64,000 nt of DNA from Streptomyces albiflavescens (GTDB lineage: Bacteria > Actinomycetota > Actinomycetes > Streptomycetales > Streptomycetaceae), in the NCBI RefSeq assembly GCF_014645835.1, contig NZ_BMMM01000014.1, forward strand, positions 62,131-126,130. Reading direction: 5' to 3'. This document shows, piece after piece, positions 16,939 through 24,868 of the stretch (position 1 is its first letter; each line of letters starts with the position of its first letter). The notes below the pieces were generated by a model, which was given only the letters and a program-made list of their open reading frames with translations, had not been told where the DNA came from and ran no database searches. Both the position numbers and the translations under genes were made by a program.

Positions 16939-17402
16939 CGAATGCGATGTGGATGCAAAGTGTGGAGTGGCTCGCCGCAGCCGCCACCGACCCCCGGGCG
17001 TGCAAACGGGAGTGGGACCAGGGCAGCGGCAGCGTGCTCCTGGAAGCCGGGCGCTTCTGGGACGTGTTGAGCGTTCCCGAACAACTGGGCCTGCTCGCCC
17101 TGGACATACTGTGGTCCGACCCGCTTCAGGTGCCGGGACCCACGCTGGTGGACTCCGCGGCCCGCCGCGTCGGCTTCTTCCTGCCGCCCGATCCCACCAG
17201 CCGCTGGGTGGGGTCCGGACTCCGTCACCTCGGCAAGGGCTCCTGGGTCGCCGTACCGCCGCCGTACCGGTCCTCGGGTTCCCTGGAGTGGATCATCCCG
17301 CCGGACGGGACCGGTGCCCTGCATCCGGCCCTCCCCCTGGAGCTGGCGCTGCGTCAGGCCAACGGAACGCTCGCCGTTCTGGCGCCCCTCAGCGAGGAGT
17401 GA
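16935..17402 (+). CDS. Short protein resembling bifunctional DNA primase/polymerase (Prim-Pol) N-domain family
   Basis: A 155-aa protein that resembles the short actinobacterial relatives of the Prim-Pol domain: LPPDPTSRWVGSGLRHLGKGSWVAVPPP and the later LEWIIPPDGTGALHPA block match the C-terminal half of that fold. The metal-binding catalytic residues of true primases are not evident, so a regulatory or structural role is more likely. Start TTG 16935 (TNAMWMQSVEWLAAAATD) is chosen because GGAG lies 8 bases upstream; ATG 16947 is the alternative. Its start overlaps the stop of a small upstream ORF, and its 3' end overlaps a convergent small gene by 14 bp. Confidence 0.7.
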   Translation: MTNAMWMQSVEWLAAAATDPRACKREWDQGSGSVLLEAGRFWDVLSVPEQLGLLALDILWSDPLQVPGPTLVDSAARRVGFFLPPDPTSRWVGSGLRHLGKGSWVAVPPPYRSSGSLEWIIPPDGTGALHPALPLELALRQANGTLAVLAPLSEE

Positions 17403-17673
17403 CCCTCACCCAGCCGGGGAGACCGCGGGGCACGGGAACCGCGGGCACGGGTTCGGCTTCGTCCACCTCCGGAGCCGGTGCGGCGAAGGAGGCCCACAGC
17501 ACCTCGCGCACAGTGTGATGCTCCGGAACCACACGGCCCTTGGCCCGCCACTCCGAGACGAGCTGCGCGTAGATCGGCGGATTGCTCCGGTGGTCGTTGG
17601 ACGGTTCGGCATACGGGCCGCCAACGCGTGCGCGGGTCGGAACGCGGCGCAGTGCTGTGTGAGTGCTCTCCAT
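17389..17673 (-). CDS. Small hypothetical protein
   Basis: A 94-aa unrecognised protein. The part GPYAEPSNDHRSNPPIYAQL followed by VSEWRAKGRVVPEHHTVREV resembles a recurrent actinobacterial small-protein pattern (NDPPIYxxLxxxWxxxGRxxP). ATG 17673 is the likeliest start but has no clear ribosome-binding site; the frame stays open upstream with low-complexity composition. It is convergent with, and overlaps by 14 bp, the Prim-Pol-like gene. Confidence 0.45.
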   Translation of the reverse strand: MESTHTALRRVPTRARVGGPYAEPSNDHRSNPPIYAQLVSEWRAKGRVVPEHHTVREVLWASFAAPAPEVDEAEPVPAVPVPRGLPGWVRVTPR

Positions 17674-18053
17674 GTCGGAGCAACGTTCGCCCGCATGCCG
17701 GTGGTACGCGTCCTTGCCGCCGCCCACCGGGTTGGGTGAGCGCGCCCCCCGTTCGGAGCAACGGCGCAGCCGACTGGCCCGGGCGCGATCCGGCCCACGA
17801 CAAGCATGATGCCGCGCCACGTCGTCGGTGGTCGTGGTGGCCGTCGAATCCGGGGCGGCTGTCGCGGTCGTCGTCGCGGCGCGGGCGCCTGGGGCGGTCC
17901 GACAGACGGCGCGCAGCAGCGCCGTCGCGGTCGCGGCCAGCGCCCCGAGGGGCACGCGTCGTGGCAGGGCGCCACCTTGACCGAAGGCGCGGGCGACCGC
18001 CACAGGGCTCAGCGGGAACCACGGGCCAGTGCCGTATGGGCGGCGTAGGCCTC
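17674..18053. other. Stretch without a recognisable gene
   Basis: 380 bases of GC-rich, Arg/Thr/Pro-coding low-complexity sequence in all frames. No conserved domain, hairpin with terminator shape or clear promoter was seen. Confidence 0.5.
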
Positions 18054-18269
18054 CTACGCGGCCCCGTAGAAGTGTGCCTGGCCCCCACGCCACTTCACCC
18101 ACGCGGGATCGTCCAGGAGGTCTTCCGCGTCGGGCAGACCTGCCCGGCCGAGGAACTCGATCAGGTCCTCGTCCGAGAACGCCACACCGAGGTTCTCGCC
18201 CCGAGCGGTCACCTGGCGGCCGCCGGTGCCAATGGTGGGATGCACTACCAAAGGGGCACGTCCGGACAT
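18054..18269 (-). CDS. Small conserved hypothetical protein
   Basis: A 71-aa protein with a plausible globular sequence: an N-terminal PLVVHPTIGTGGRQVTARGE strand region, an acidic helix FSDEDLIEFLGRAGLPDAED, and a C-terminal WVKWRGGQAHFYG. It resembles short uncharacterised Streptomyces proteins of the same length and layout. Coding frame has strong third-position GC. Function unknown; it stands alone, upstream and divergent from the VOC gene. Confidence 0.65.
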   Translation of the reverse strand: MSGRAPLVVHPTIGTGGRQVTARGENLGVAFSDEDLIEFLGRAGLPDAEDLLDDPAWVKWRGGQAHFYGAA

Positions 18270-18371
18270 GTATCCAGCATCGTCCTGAGTGCCGCAACCC
18301 GCATCCGGACGGCCGTAAACCGCTCCGGACGAGAACGGGGGTCAGGGGGGTCCAGAGTAGCCATGAAGTGG

Positions 18372-18400
18372 TTGAATTTAGTACCAAGAGCGGCTACTTC
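18372..18400 (+). promoter_or_regulatory. Promoter of the VOC gene
   Basis: TTGAAT (18372-18377) and TACTTC (18395-18400) with a 17-bp spacer, in a locally AT-richer stretch, 20 bp before ATG 18420. Confidence 0.55.
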
Positions 18401-18419
18401 CCTACCTGAGGAGCTCCCG

Positions 18420-18911
18420 ATGGATGCGGTGGACCTGGCAGCGATCGAGGCGGAGCGTCAGCGGATCCGGGACGCGTATCTGACCGAGGTGAGGCCGGCG
18501 AGTTCCGCCCGCGGTGTGCACCATGTCGCGCTGCTCTCCTCGGACGTCGAGCGGACCGTGCGGTTCTACCAGGACGTCCTGGGGTTCCCCCTCACGGAGA
18601 TGATCGAGAACCGCGACTACAAGGGCTCCACCCACTTCTTCTTCGACCTCGGCCATGGCAATCTCCTGGCCTTCTTCGACTTCCCCGGCCTCGACCTGGG
18701 CCCGTACGCGGAGGTGCTCGGCGGACTGCACCACATGGCCATCTCGGTCGACCCCACCACCTGGCAGCGGCTGCGCGAGCGGCTGGATGCCGCCGGAGTC
18801 GAGTACGTGCAGGAGAGCGGCACGTCGATGTACTTCCGGGACCCCGACGGCGCCCGCATCGAACTGCTCGCCGAACCGCTCGGCGAGATGTACGGCAAGT
18901 CGGTGCTCTGA
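18420..18911 (+). CDS. VOC-superfamily (glyoxalase/dioxygenase-fold) protein
   Basis: A 163-aa single vicinal-oxygen-chelate protein with two beta-alpha-beta-beta-beta halves. Metal-ligand positions are recognisable: VHHVALLSSDVERTVRFYQD opens the first half, LHHMAISV the second, and FRDPDGARIELL carries the C-terminal Glu. Members are lyases, dioxygenases or resistance proteins that chelate a divalent metal; the substrate is unknown. ATG 18420 has GAGGAG 6 bases upstream. An N-terminal 30-residue helix (VDLAAIEAERQRIRDAYL) precedes the fold. Confidence 0.85.
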   Translation: MDAVDLAAIEAERQRIRDAYLTEVRPASSARGVHHVALLSSDVERTVRFYQDVLGFPLTEMIENRDYKGSTHFFFDLGHGNLLAFFDFPGLDLGPYAEVLGGLHHMAISVDPTTWQRLRERLDAAGVEYVQESGTSMYFRDPDGARIELLAEPLGEMYGKSVL

Positions 18912-19024
18912 GCGCCTCCGCGCATGGTTGGCGCCGATACACACAGCGACCGCCCCAACGCTCAGCGTGGACGGAAACGCTCGGCGCACACCGAAAAGCC
19001 GGCGCTCGGAAGCGTAGGTGGCTG

Positions 19025-19375
19025 TCAGCGCAGTGTCTCGGCCCAGTTCGCGGGGACCCGTCCGGCCGGCCCCGGTGTGGGCTGGTCGGCCGGGTGGCTC
19101 ACCGGGGGAGCGAGGTCGGGCCCCGACTCGTACAGCTCGGAGGTCTCGTAGTTCCAGAACCAGTTCTCGCCGGGCTCGAAGCTGCTGATGATGGGATGCC
19201 CGCTGCTGTGCGCGTGCGCGGTGGCGTGCTTCGCCGGAGAGTCGTCGCAGCAGCCGATGTGACCGCACTGGGCGCAGCGCCGCAGATGGAACCACCATCC
19301 GCCGACGGCGTCGCACTCGGTGCAGCCGGTGCCGCTCGGCGGAACGGCAGGGTCGATTCCGGTGGGCGTGGTCAT
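19025..19375 (-). CDS. UBP-type zinc-finger protein
   Basis: A 116-aa stand-alone ZnF-UBP domain. Zinc ligands are visible in GCTECDAVGGWWFHLRRC, AQCGHIGCCDD and KHATAHAHSSGHP, followed by the conserved aromatic WFWNYETSELYE. In eukaryotes this fold binds the free C-terminus of ubiquitin; bacterial versions are of unknown role and often sit beside two-component genes. Its ATG overlaps the stop of the histidine kinase gene by four bases (ATGA), so it is the last gene of a tightly coupled three-gene operon. Confidence 0.9.
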   Translation of the reverse strand: MTTPTGIDPAVPPSGTGCTECDAVGGWWFHLRRCAQCGHIGCCDDSPAKHATAHAHSSGHPIISSFEPGENWFWNYETSELYESGPDLAPPVSHPADQPTPGPAGRVPANWAETLR

Positions 19376-20814
19376 GACGGCTCCTCGGAGGTGTCCGTGG
19401 CGGTCAGGGGGAGACGTACCTGGAAACGGGTGTTGCCGGGCACCGACTCCACATGAATGCTTCCGTGATGCTTGTTGGCGACGATCCGCCAGGAGATGTC
19501 CAGGCCGAGCCCGGTGCCCTCACCCACCGGCTTGGTGGTGAAGAACGGGTCGAAGATGCGGTCGCGGATCTCCGCGGGCACCCCTGGACCGGAGTCCCGG
19601 AACTCGACCAGCAATTGGTCCCGGTCGAGCGCGGTGCGCACCGTCAGTGTCCCCTCGCCGTCCATCGCGGAGACGGCGTTGTCGATGAGGTTGGTCCACA
19701 CCTGGTTCAACTCACCTGGATAGGCGGGGATCCGCGGCAGCGTACGGTCGTACTCCTTGACGACCTTGATGCCGGAGCCCATCTTCCCGGCGAGCATCAA
19801 CAGCGTGCTGTCCAGCAGCTCGTGCACGTCGGCGACCTGGTAGGGAGCGCGGTCGATCTGCGAGTACTGCTTGGCGGCGTCGACGAGGTGCGAGATGCGG
19901 GTGGTGGAGTCCGCGATCTCGTTCATGAGCAGCTCGGTCTCGACGGTGTAGTTGAGCCAGCCGATGGCCCCCGGCAGGATCTCCTCGTCCACTGTCGCCG
20001 CGACCTGTTCCAGCCAGTCGATGTCGAGGCCGCCCTGCACGAAGGTCGGTGCGATCCGCCAGCCTTCCGGGACGCCGTGGTCGTCGAGCCAGTCGGCGAG
20101 CGCGTCCTCGCGGTCGGAGGCTTCGAGGGGACTCAGGACCGGCGCCTTGGCGACGCGATCGGCCGTGCCCTCCTGGATCTCGATCAGCGACTTCAATGCG
20201 TCGCGCTCATATGGACCCGAGGCGATGACACCGAGCTTGTGCCGCATGTGCGCGACCCGGTCCCGGAGCGCCGAGGTGGCCCGAGCCGCCGCCGCCGCGG
20301 GGTTGTTGAGCTCATGCGTCAGCCCGGCCGACAGCGAACCGAGCGCCAGCAGTCGCTCGCGCTGGCCGATCGCTCGCTGGGTGTTCTGGCTGCCGAAGAA
20401 CAGCCCTTCCAGCAGATGGACGGCCATCGGGAACCATTCCCGCAGGATCGCGGAGAACGTCTCGGCGGGCAGGACGAAGAACCGCGAGGGCTCGGTGACC
20501 CGTGCGGAGCCCTTGTAGCGGGTCTGGTCCGTTCGGGCCAGATAGGCCTGCATGGCCCCGGCGTACACCCCGCGCTTGGAGGTGCGGCTGATCTCCACGT
20601 CGTCGCCGCCGACCCGGCGCGACATCACGATCGTGCCTTCGAGGAGCACGAAGAAACAGGTGGCGGGCTCGCCCTCCTGGTACACATAGCCGGGCTCGAA
20701 GAGTTCCACCCGGCCTTCCTGGCAGAGGCGGTCGAGCTGGTCGGCGTTCAGCTTCTCGAACAGGAACAGCGAGCTGAGCTCCGCCGGCTCGCACGGCACC
20801 GGCCGGCTGCTCAT
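19372..20814 (-). CDS. Sensor histidine kinase with N-terminal cyclic-nucleotide-binding domain
   Basis: A 480-aa soluble kinase. Residues about 14-140 form a CNBD/Crp-like beta-roll (FEPGYVYQEGEPATCFFVLL). The H-box is GSLSAGLTHELNNPAAAA near residue 165, and the C-terminal HATPase shows ELNQVWTNLIDNAVSAM (N-box), DSGPGVP (G1), FDPFFTTKPVGEGTGLGL (F/G2). No transmembrane segment, so it senses a cytoplasmic signal. Its ATG 20814 overlaps the TGA of the upstream receiver/TrxR-like gene (ATGA), and its own stop overlaps the UBP gene start. The receiver domain it would phosphorylate is therefore most likely that of the upstream fusion protein. Confidence 0.93.
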   Translation of the reverse strand: MSSRPVPCEPAELSSLFLFEKLNADQLDRLCQEGRVELFEPGYVYQEGEPATCFFVLLEGTIVMSRRVGGDDVEISRTSKRGVYAGAMQAYLARTDQTRYKGSARVTEPSRFFVLPAETFSAILREWFPMAVHLLEGLFFGSQNTQRAIGQRERLLALGSLSAGLTHELNNPAAAAARATSALRDRVAHMRHKLGVIASGPYERDALKSLIEIQEGTADRVAKAPVLSPLEASDREDALADWLDDHGVPEGWRIAPTFVQGGLDIDWLEQVAATVDEEILPGAIGWLNYTVETELLMNEIADSTTRISHLVDAAKQYSQIDRAPYQVADVHELLDSTLLMLAGKMGSGIKVVKEYDRTLPRIPAYPGELNQVWTNLIDNAVSAMDGEGTLTVRTALDRDQLLVEFRDSGPGVPAEIRDRIFDPFFTTKPVGEGTGLGLDISWRIVANKHHGSIHVESVPGNTRFQVRLPLTATDTSEEPS

Positions 20815-22487
20815 GACTGCTCCAGATAGCGGTGGACGAGCATGACGGCCATGGCTCCCTCTCCGACCGCGGACGCGACCCGTTTCGCGGACTCGGCGCG
20901 TGCGTCCCCGGCCACGAACACGCCGGGCACGTTGGTCTCCAGGTGGTACGGCGGCCGGTCCAGCTCCCAGCCCGCGGGTGGCTGCCCGTCGGGTGTCATG
21001 TCCGGTCCGGCCATGATGAATCCGCGTGCGTCCCTGAGCACGGTCCCCTCCAGCCAGTCGGTGAGCGGCGCCGCGCCGATGAACACGAACATCCACTGCG
21101 CGTCGACCAGTTCGGTGTGTCCGCTCGCCACATCGCGCAGGGTGAGCTGCTCCAGATGGTCCGAGCCGTGCGCGGCCTCGACGACCGTGCCGGTGCGCAC
21201 CGTGATGTTGTGTGCCTCGTCGATCTGCCGGATCAGGTAGTGCGACATCGAAGCGGACAGCGAGGAGCCGCGTACGAGGATGGTCACGGACTTCGCGCCC
21301 CGCGCCAGGTACATGGCGGCCTGCCCGGCCGAGTTGGCCCCGCCCACGATGTACACGTCGTGGCCCTGGCAGGCGGCCGCCTCGGTCAGCGCGGAACCGT
21401 AGAAGACCCCGCACCCGGTCAGATCGGCGAGCCCCGGAGCCTCCAGCTGCCGGTAGGACACGCCGGTCGCCAGGATCACCGAGTGGGCGGCGATCGCGGA
21501 GCCGTCGGAGAAGCGGATGGTGCGCGACGCCCCGGTGACCTCGAGTCCGGTCACCTCGCGCGCGGTGAGGATCTCGGCGCCGAATTTCGACGCCTGCCGT
21601 CGCGCGCGGTCGGTGAGCTGCGCCCCGGACACGCCGTCCGGGAAGCCGAGGTAGTTCTCGATCCGCGAGCTCTGTCCCGCCTGTCCTCCGGTCGCCGACC
21701 GTTCCACGAGCACCGTCCGCAGCCCCTCGGACGCGCCGTACACGGCGGCTCCGAGCCCCGCCGGACCGCCGCCGATGACGACGAGGTCGTAGAACTCCTC
21801 CGCCGGCGTCGTGGCCAGGCCCACATGTGAGGCCAGATCCGGATCCTCGGGCTCCACCAGCGGCGTACCGTCCGGCGTGATCACGAGCGGCAGCCGCTCC
21901 CCGTCCTGACCGGCGGCCGCCAGCAGCCGCCGGCCTTCCGGGGTCTCGGACGAGTACCAGCGGTAGGGCACCTGGTTGCGGGCCAGGAACTCCCGCACAC
22001 CCGAGGTGCGCGCCGACCACCGGTGCCCGACCACCTTGCAGGTCGCCACGGGCCGGTAGTCGCTGGCCCGCCACGCGTCCAGCAGATCGTCCACGACCGG
22101 ATAGAGCTTCTCCTCCGGCGGATCCCACGGCTTGAGCAGGTAGTGGTCCAGGTCGATCACATTGATCGCGTCGATCGCCGCGTTCGTGTCCGCGTAGGCG
22201 GTGAGCAGCACGCGGCGCGCCCCCGGATACACGTCGAGCGCCTGCTCCAGGAACTCGATGCCGTTCATCTGCGGCATCCGGTAGTCGGCGAGGATCACCG
22301 CCACCTGGTCGCCGCGCAGCTTGAGCTCTCGCAGCGCGTCCAGTGCGGCGTCCCCGGACTCGGCGCGCACGATCCGGTGCGACTCGCCGTAGCGGCGCCT
22401 GAGGTCGCGGGCGACGGCGCGCGACACCCCGGGATCGTCATCGACGGTCAGAATGACGGTCCGCGCCGGACTGGCGGCCTGTGCCAT
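20811..22487 (-). CDS. Response-regulator receiver fused to thioredoxin-reductase-like FAD oxidoreductase
   Basis: A 558-aa fusion. Residues about 10-130 are a receiver: DDDPGVSRAVARDL, phospho-Asp in VILADYRMPQMNG, and LLKPWDPPEEKL with the conserved Lys. Residues about 160-225 form a thioredoxin/glutaredoxin-like segment (VGHRWSARTSGVREFLARNQ). From about 235 a TrxR-like domain follows: VIGGGPAGLGAAVYGASEG, GGQAGQSSRIENYLGFP, and VGGANSAGQAAMYLARGAKS. Where thioredoxin reductase carries CxxC the sequence reads GVFYGSALTEAAACQG, so the redox disulfide is missing. It lies first in an operon with a CNBD histidine kinase and a UBP finger. ATG 22487 has GGGAGA upstream. Confidence 0.92.
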   Translation of the reverse strand: MAQAASPARTVILTVDDDPGVSRAVARDLRRRYGESHRIVRAESGDAALDALRELKLRGDQVAVILADYRMPQMNGIEFLEQALDVYPGARRVLLTAYADTNAAIDAINVIDLDHYLLKPWDPPEEKLYPVVDDLLDAWRASDYRPVATCKVVGHRWSARTSGVREFLARNQVPYRWYSSETPEGRRLLAAAGQDGERLPLVITPDGTPLVEPEDPDLASHVGLATTPAEEFYDLVVIGGGPAGLGAAVYGASEGLRTVLVERSATGGQAGQSSRIENYLGFPDGVSGAQLTDRARRQASKFGAEILTAREVTGLEVTGASRTIRFSDGSAIAAHSVILATGVSYRQLEAPGLADLTGCGVFYGSALTEAAACQGHDVYIVGGANSAGQAAMYLARGAKSVTILVRGSSLSASMSHYLIRQIDEAHNITVRTGTVVEAAHGSDHLEQLTLRDVASGHTELVDAQWMFVFIGAAPLTDWLEGTVLRDARGFIMAGPDMTPDGQPPAGWELDRPPYHLETNVPGVFVAGDARAESAKRVASAVGEGAMAVMLVHRYLEQS

Positions 22488-22567
22488 ATGTCTCCCACCC
22501 CGAGCAGGTCAGTGTTGTCCCGGCATCGCGGACGCCGCGGCGAGCCGTTCGGCCGGTACAGGCTTCA

Positions 22568-22581
22568 ATCGTATGTACGAT
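22568..22581. promoter_or_regulatory. Inverted repeat upstream of the receiver/TrxR operon
   Basis: ATCGTA-TG-TACGAT, perfect 6-bp arms, 81 bp upstream of the operon's first ATG; on the minus strand its TACGAT could double as a -10 box. Confidence 0.35.
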
Positions 22582-22609
22582 CGGTCGCCTTTGCTCAGGA
22601 ACCGGGTAC

Positions 22610-23899
22610 TCACGCGGGCGGCGCGGGGGCGTCCGCCCGTGGTGGCAGGGCGTCGCGGACCTTGGGGAGGATGTTCGCGACGTAGTCCTCGACGGCCGTG
22701 TCCAGGCCGATGTCGTGCTGTGCGCGCTCGGACAGGAACCAGCGGTGTTCGAGGAGCTCGTGGTACAGCTCGGCCGGGTCCATGGAACCGCGCAGGTCCG
22801 GCGGCACGGCCCGGACGGTCGGCCGGAACACGTCCCGCACCCACCGGTGGGCCAGTACCTCCGGGCGGGCGGCCTGGGGGTGTCCCCCGCTCGAGCGGAG
22901 CCGAGAGCCTGGGGGAGGGGCATCGGGCGCGTAGTCGTCCTGGGTGGCCATCCAGCTCTCCAGGTCGTTCAGGAGCCGTCGGGCCTGGTTCTCCTCGGTG
23001 TCCAGTCCCGTCAGCCGCAGCAGCTGGCGCTGATGGTGGCCCGCGTCGACGACCTTGGGCACGAAGGTGACGGTGTCGCCGCCCGCGGAGTGCGCTATCT
23101 GCATCTCGGCGACGTCGAAGCCGAGGTCGTTGAGCCGGCGTATGCGGCGGTCGATGTAGTGGTACTTGCCTGCCGGATACACGGAGGTGCGGGTCAGCTC
23201 CTCCCACAGCGTCCGGTAGCGCGCGCAGATCTCCCTGCCGAATTCGATCGGGTCCACGGAGGGGTGCAGGGCTCCGGCGGCCTCCAGGTCCAGCAGCTCG
23301 CCGCTGATGTTGACCCGGGCGAGATCGAGGTCGTACTCGCGCTGTCCGTTGCTGAGTTGGGGATGCAGATCCCCGGTCTCGGCGTCCACCAGGTACGCCG
23401 CGTACGCCCCGGCGTCACGCCGGAACAGCGTGTTGGACAGTGAGCAGTCGCCCCATGCGAACCCCGCCAGATGCAGCCGCACCAGCAGCACGGCCAGCGC
23501 GTCCATCAGCCGGTGCATGGTGGCCGGCCGCATCGTCGTCTCGAACATGGAGCGGTAGGGCAGGGAGCCGCCCAGGTGCCGGGTGATCAGTACGGGCTCC
23601 AGCGGTGCGCCCTGCGCGTCGGTGCGCCCCGTCACCACGGCGAGCGGATCGACCGCGGGGATGCCGAGCCGGTCCAGGCTGCGCAGCAGCTCGTACTCGC
23701 GCACGGCGGGCCGCTCGGCGAGCTCCTTGACGGCCACCACCTCGTCCCCGGCGCGCGCATAGCGGACCACATGCCGCGAGATGCCGCGCGGCAGCGGCAC
23801 CAGGTGGTGCTCGGGCCACTCCTCCAAGGGCAGCTGCCAGGGCAGTTCGAGCAGGAGCGCGGGGTGCTCCGGATTGGTTGCGCTGATCTGCAAAGCCAT
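22610..23899 (-). CDS. DUF4032 / lipopolysaccharide-kinase-fold protein
   Basis: A 429-aa protein of the actinobacterial DUF4032 family. The first 290 residues have an LPS-kinase-like fold: GDEVVAVKELAERPAVREYE (ATP-site Lys and Glu), AGFAWGDCSLSNTLF (catalytic-loop-like Asp and Asn) and YLVDAETGDLH (DxE/G metal site). The C-terminal region (RPEVLAHRWVRDVFRPTVRA) is the DUF4032 part. Between them, about 20 residues (PPPGSRLRSSGGHPQ) are encoded by an inserted palindromic repeat seen elsewhere in Streptomyces genomes, kept in frame. Ribosome-binding site GAGGTGAGGG precedes ATG 23899. Function unproven. Confidence 0.88.
   Translation of the reverse strand: MALQISATNPEHPALLLELPWQLPLEEWPEHHLVPLPRGISRHVVRYARAGDEVVAVKELAERPAVREYELLRSLDRLGIPAVDPLAVVTGRTDAQGAPLEPVLITRHLGGSLPYRSMFETTMRPATMHRLMDALAVLLVRLHLAGFAWGDCSLSNTLFRRDAGAYAAYLVDAETGDLHPQLSNGQREYDLDLARVNISGELLDLEAAGALHPSVDPIEFGREICARYRTLWEELTRTSVYPAGKYHYIDRRIRRLNDLGFDVAEMQIAHSAGGDTVTFVPKVVDAGHHQRQLLRLTGLDTEENQARRLLNDLESWMATQDDYAPDAPPPGSRLRSSGGHPQAARPEVLAHRWVRDVFRPTVRAVPPDLRGSMDPAELYHELLEHRWFLSERAQHDIGLDTAVEDYVANILPKVRDALPPRADAPAPPA
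22876..22918. repeat. Streptomyces-type dispersed palindromic element inside a CDS
   Basis: GGGTGTCCCCCGCTCGAG followed by CGGAGCCGAGAGCCTGGGGG forms an imperfect palindrome of the kind that recurs between Streptomyces genes. Here it sits within the DUF4032 coding sequence without breaking the frame. Confidence 0.6.
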
Positions 23900-23971
23900 G
23901 GCTGAGCTGCCCTCACCTCAGGGTCGATCGTTGTCCGGACCCCGGGGTCGACCGACGTCCGGCTCAAGCAT

Positions 23972-24796
23972 CTACGAATGATCCGCGAGGTGGAAGACGC
24001 GGTGGGCGTTGCCCGACAGGAACAACTCGGTGGTTTCCTCGTCCAGGCGCAGGTCGGCGAGGTGTTCCAGCGCCCGAGCCGGCGTGATCATGGGGTAGTT
24101 GGTGCCGAAGAGAACCTTCCGCCGTCCCCTGCCGCGCAGATACTCCACCAGCTCGGGCGGGTAGCGGCGCGCGGTGTAGGCGCTGGTGTCGATGAAGACG
24201 TTCGCGTGCTTGTCGGCCACGGCGACCATCTCGGTGGTCCATGGATAGCCGATGTGCCCGCAGACGATGGTCAGTTCGGGGAAGTCGAGCGCGACCTGGT
24301 CGATGTACGGGATGGGCCGGCCGGTCTCGGAGGGGCGCAGCGGGCCGGTGTGCCCGACCTGGGTGCAGAAGGGGACGCCGAGTTCGACGCAGGCGGTGTA
24401 CAGCGGGTAGTAGAGCCGGTCGGTGGGCGGCAGCTGCCACAGCCACGGCACGATCCTCAGCGCCACGAAGCCCAGTTCCTCGACGGCCCGCCGCAGCTCC
24501 CGTACGGCCGCGACCGGCTTGGTCAGATCGACGCCGGCGACGCCGCGCAGCCGTCCGTCGGACCGGTCGACGAACTCGGCGACCTCGTCGTTGCTGATGA
24601 GTGGCCCCTGCGGCCCGTACCAGGCCGCGGAAAGGCCGATCTCCACGTCGGCTGCCGCCAGCGCGGCGACCGTGGCCTTGACCGGCAGGGGTTCCTCCAG
24701 AAGTTCCATGCCCGTCCAGCGGCGCAGCGACTCGAACATCTCGTGGTTGGAGTGGCGGAGAGTGGGGTGCTGCATCCACGCGTCGACGACCGGCAT
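23972..24796 (-). CDS. Amidohydrolase-family (amidohydrolase_2) TIM-barrel protein
   Basis: A 274-aa member of the amidohydrolase_2 group (ACMSD/OHCU-decarboxylase-like hydrolases and decarboxylases). MPVVDAWMQHPTLRHS holds the first metal-ligand region with a DxW-type start in place of HxH, VCGHIGYPWTTEM the central histidine, and FGTNYPMI plus GNAHRVF the C-terminal acidic/Asn motifs. Because HxH is not evident, the mononuclear site may be altered. Start ATG 24796 has GGGAGG 9 bases upstream. A TetR-type palindrome lies in its promoter region, suggesting inducible expression. It is followed by the convergent-free end of the DUF4032 promoter region. Confidence 0.82.
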   Translation of the reverse strand: MPVVDAWMQHPTLRHSNHEMFESLRRWTGMELLEEPLPVKATVAALAAADVEIGLSAAWYGPQGPLISNDEVAEFVDRSDGRLRGVAGVDLTKPVAAVRELRRAVEELGFVALRIVPWLWQLPPTDRLYYPLYTACVELGVPFCTQVGHTGPLRPSETGRPIPYIDQVALDFPELTIVCGHIGYPWTTEMVAVADKHANVFIDTSAYTARRYPPELVEYLRGRGRRKVLFGTNYPMITPARALEHLADLRLDEETTELFLSGNAHRVFHLADHS

Positions 24797-24823
24797 GATC
24801 CCGTGCCTCCCTGAACCCATGGC

Positions 24824-24837
24824 TAAGCGTTTGCTTA
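24824..24837. promoter_or_regulatory. Operator-like inverted repeat TAAGC-N4-GCTTA
   Basis: TAAGCGTTTGCTTA, arms perfect, 27 bp upstream of the amidohydrolase ATG. It resembles TetR-family operators commonly found before acyl-CoA-metabolism genes in actinobacteria. No matching regulator gene is in the window. Confidence 0.5.
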
Positions 24838-24868
24838 CCCGGATCCTAGGGGTGCCGGCGTCGCCCGG

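Noticed and set aside
19372..22128. A 918-aa kinase with a long N-terminal extension
   Set aside because: The extension is a shadow of the upstream receiver/TrxR-like gene; the ATGA overlap places the true start at 20814.
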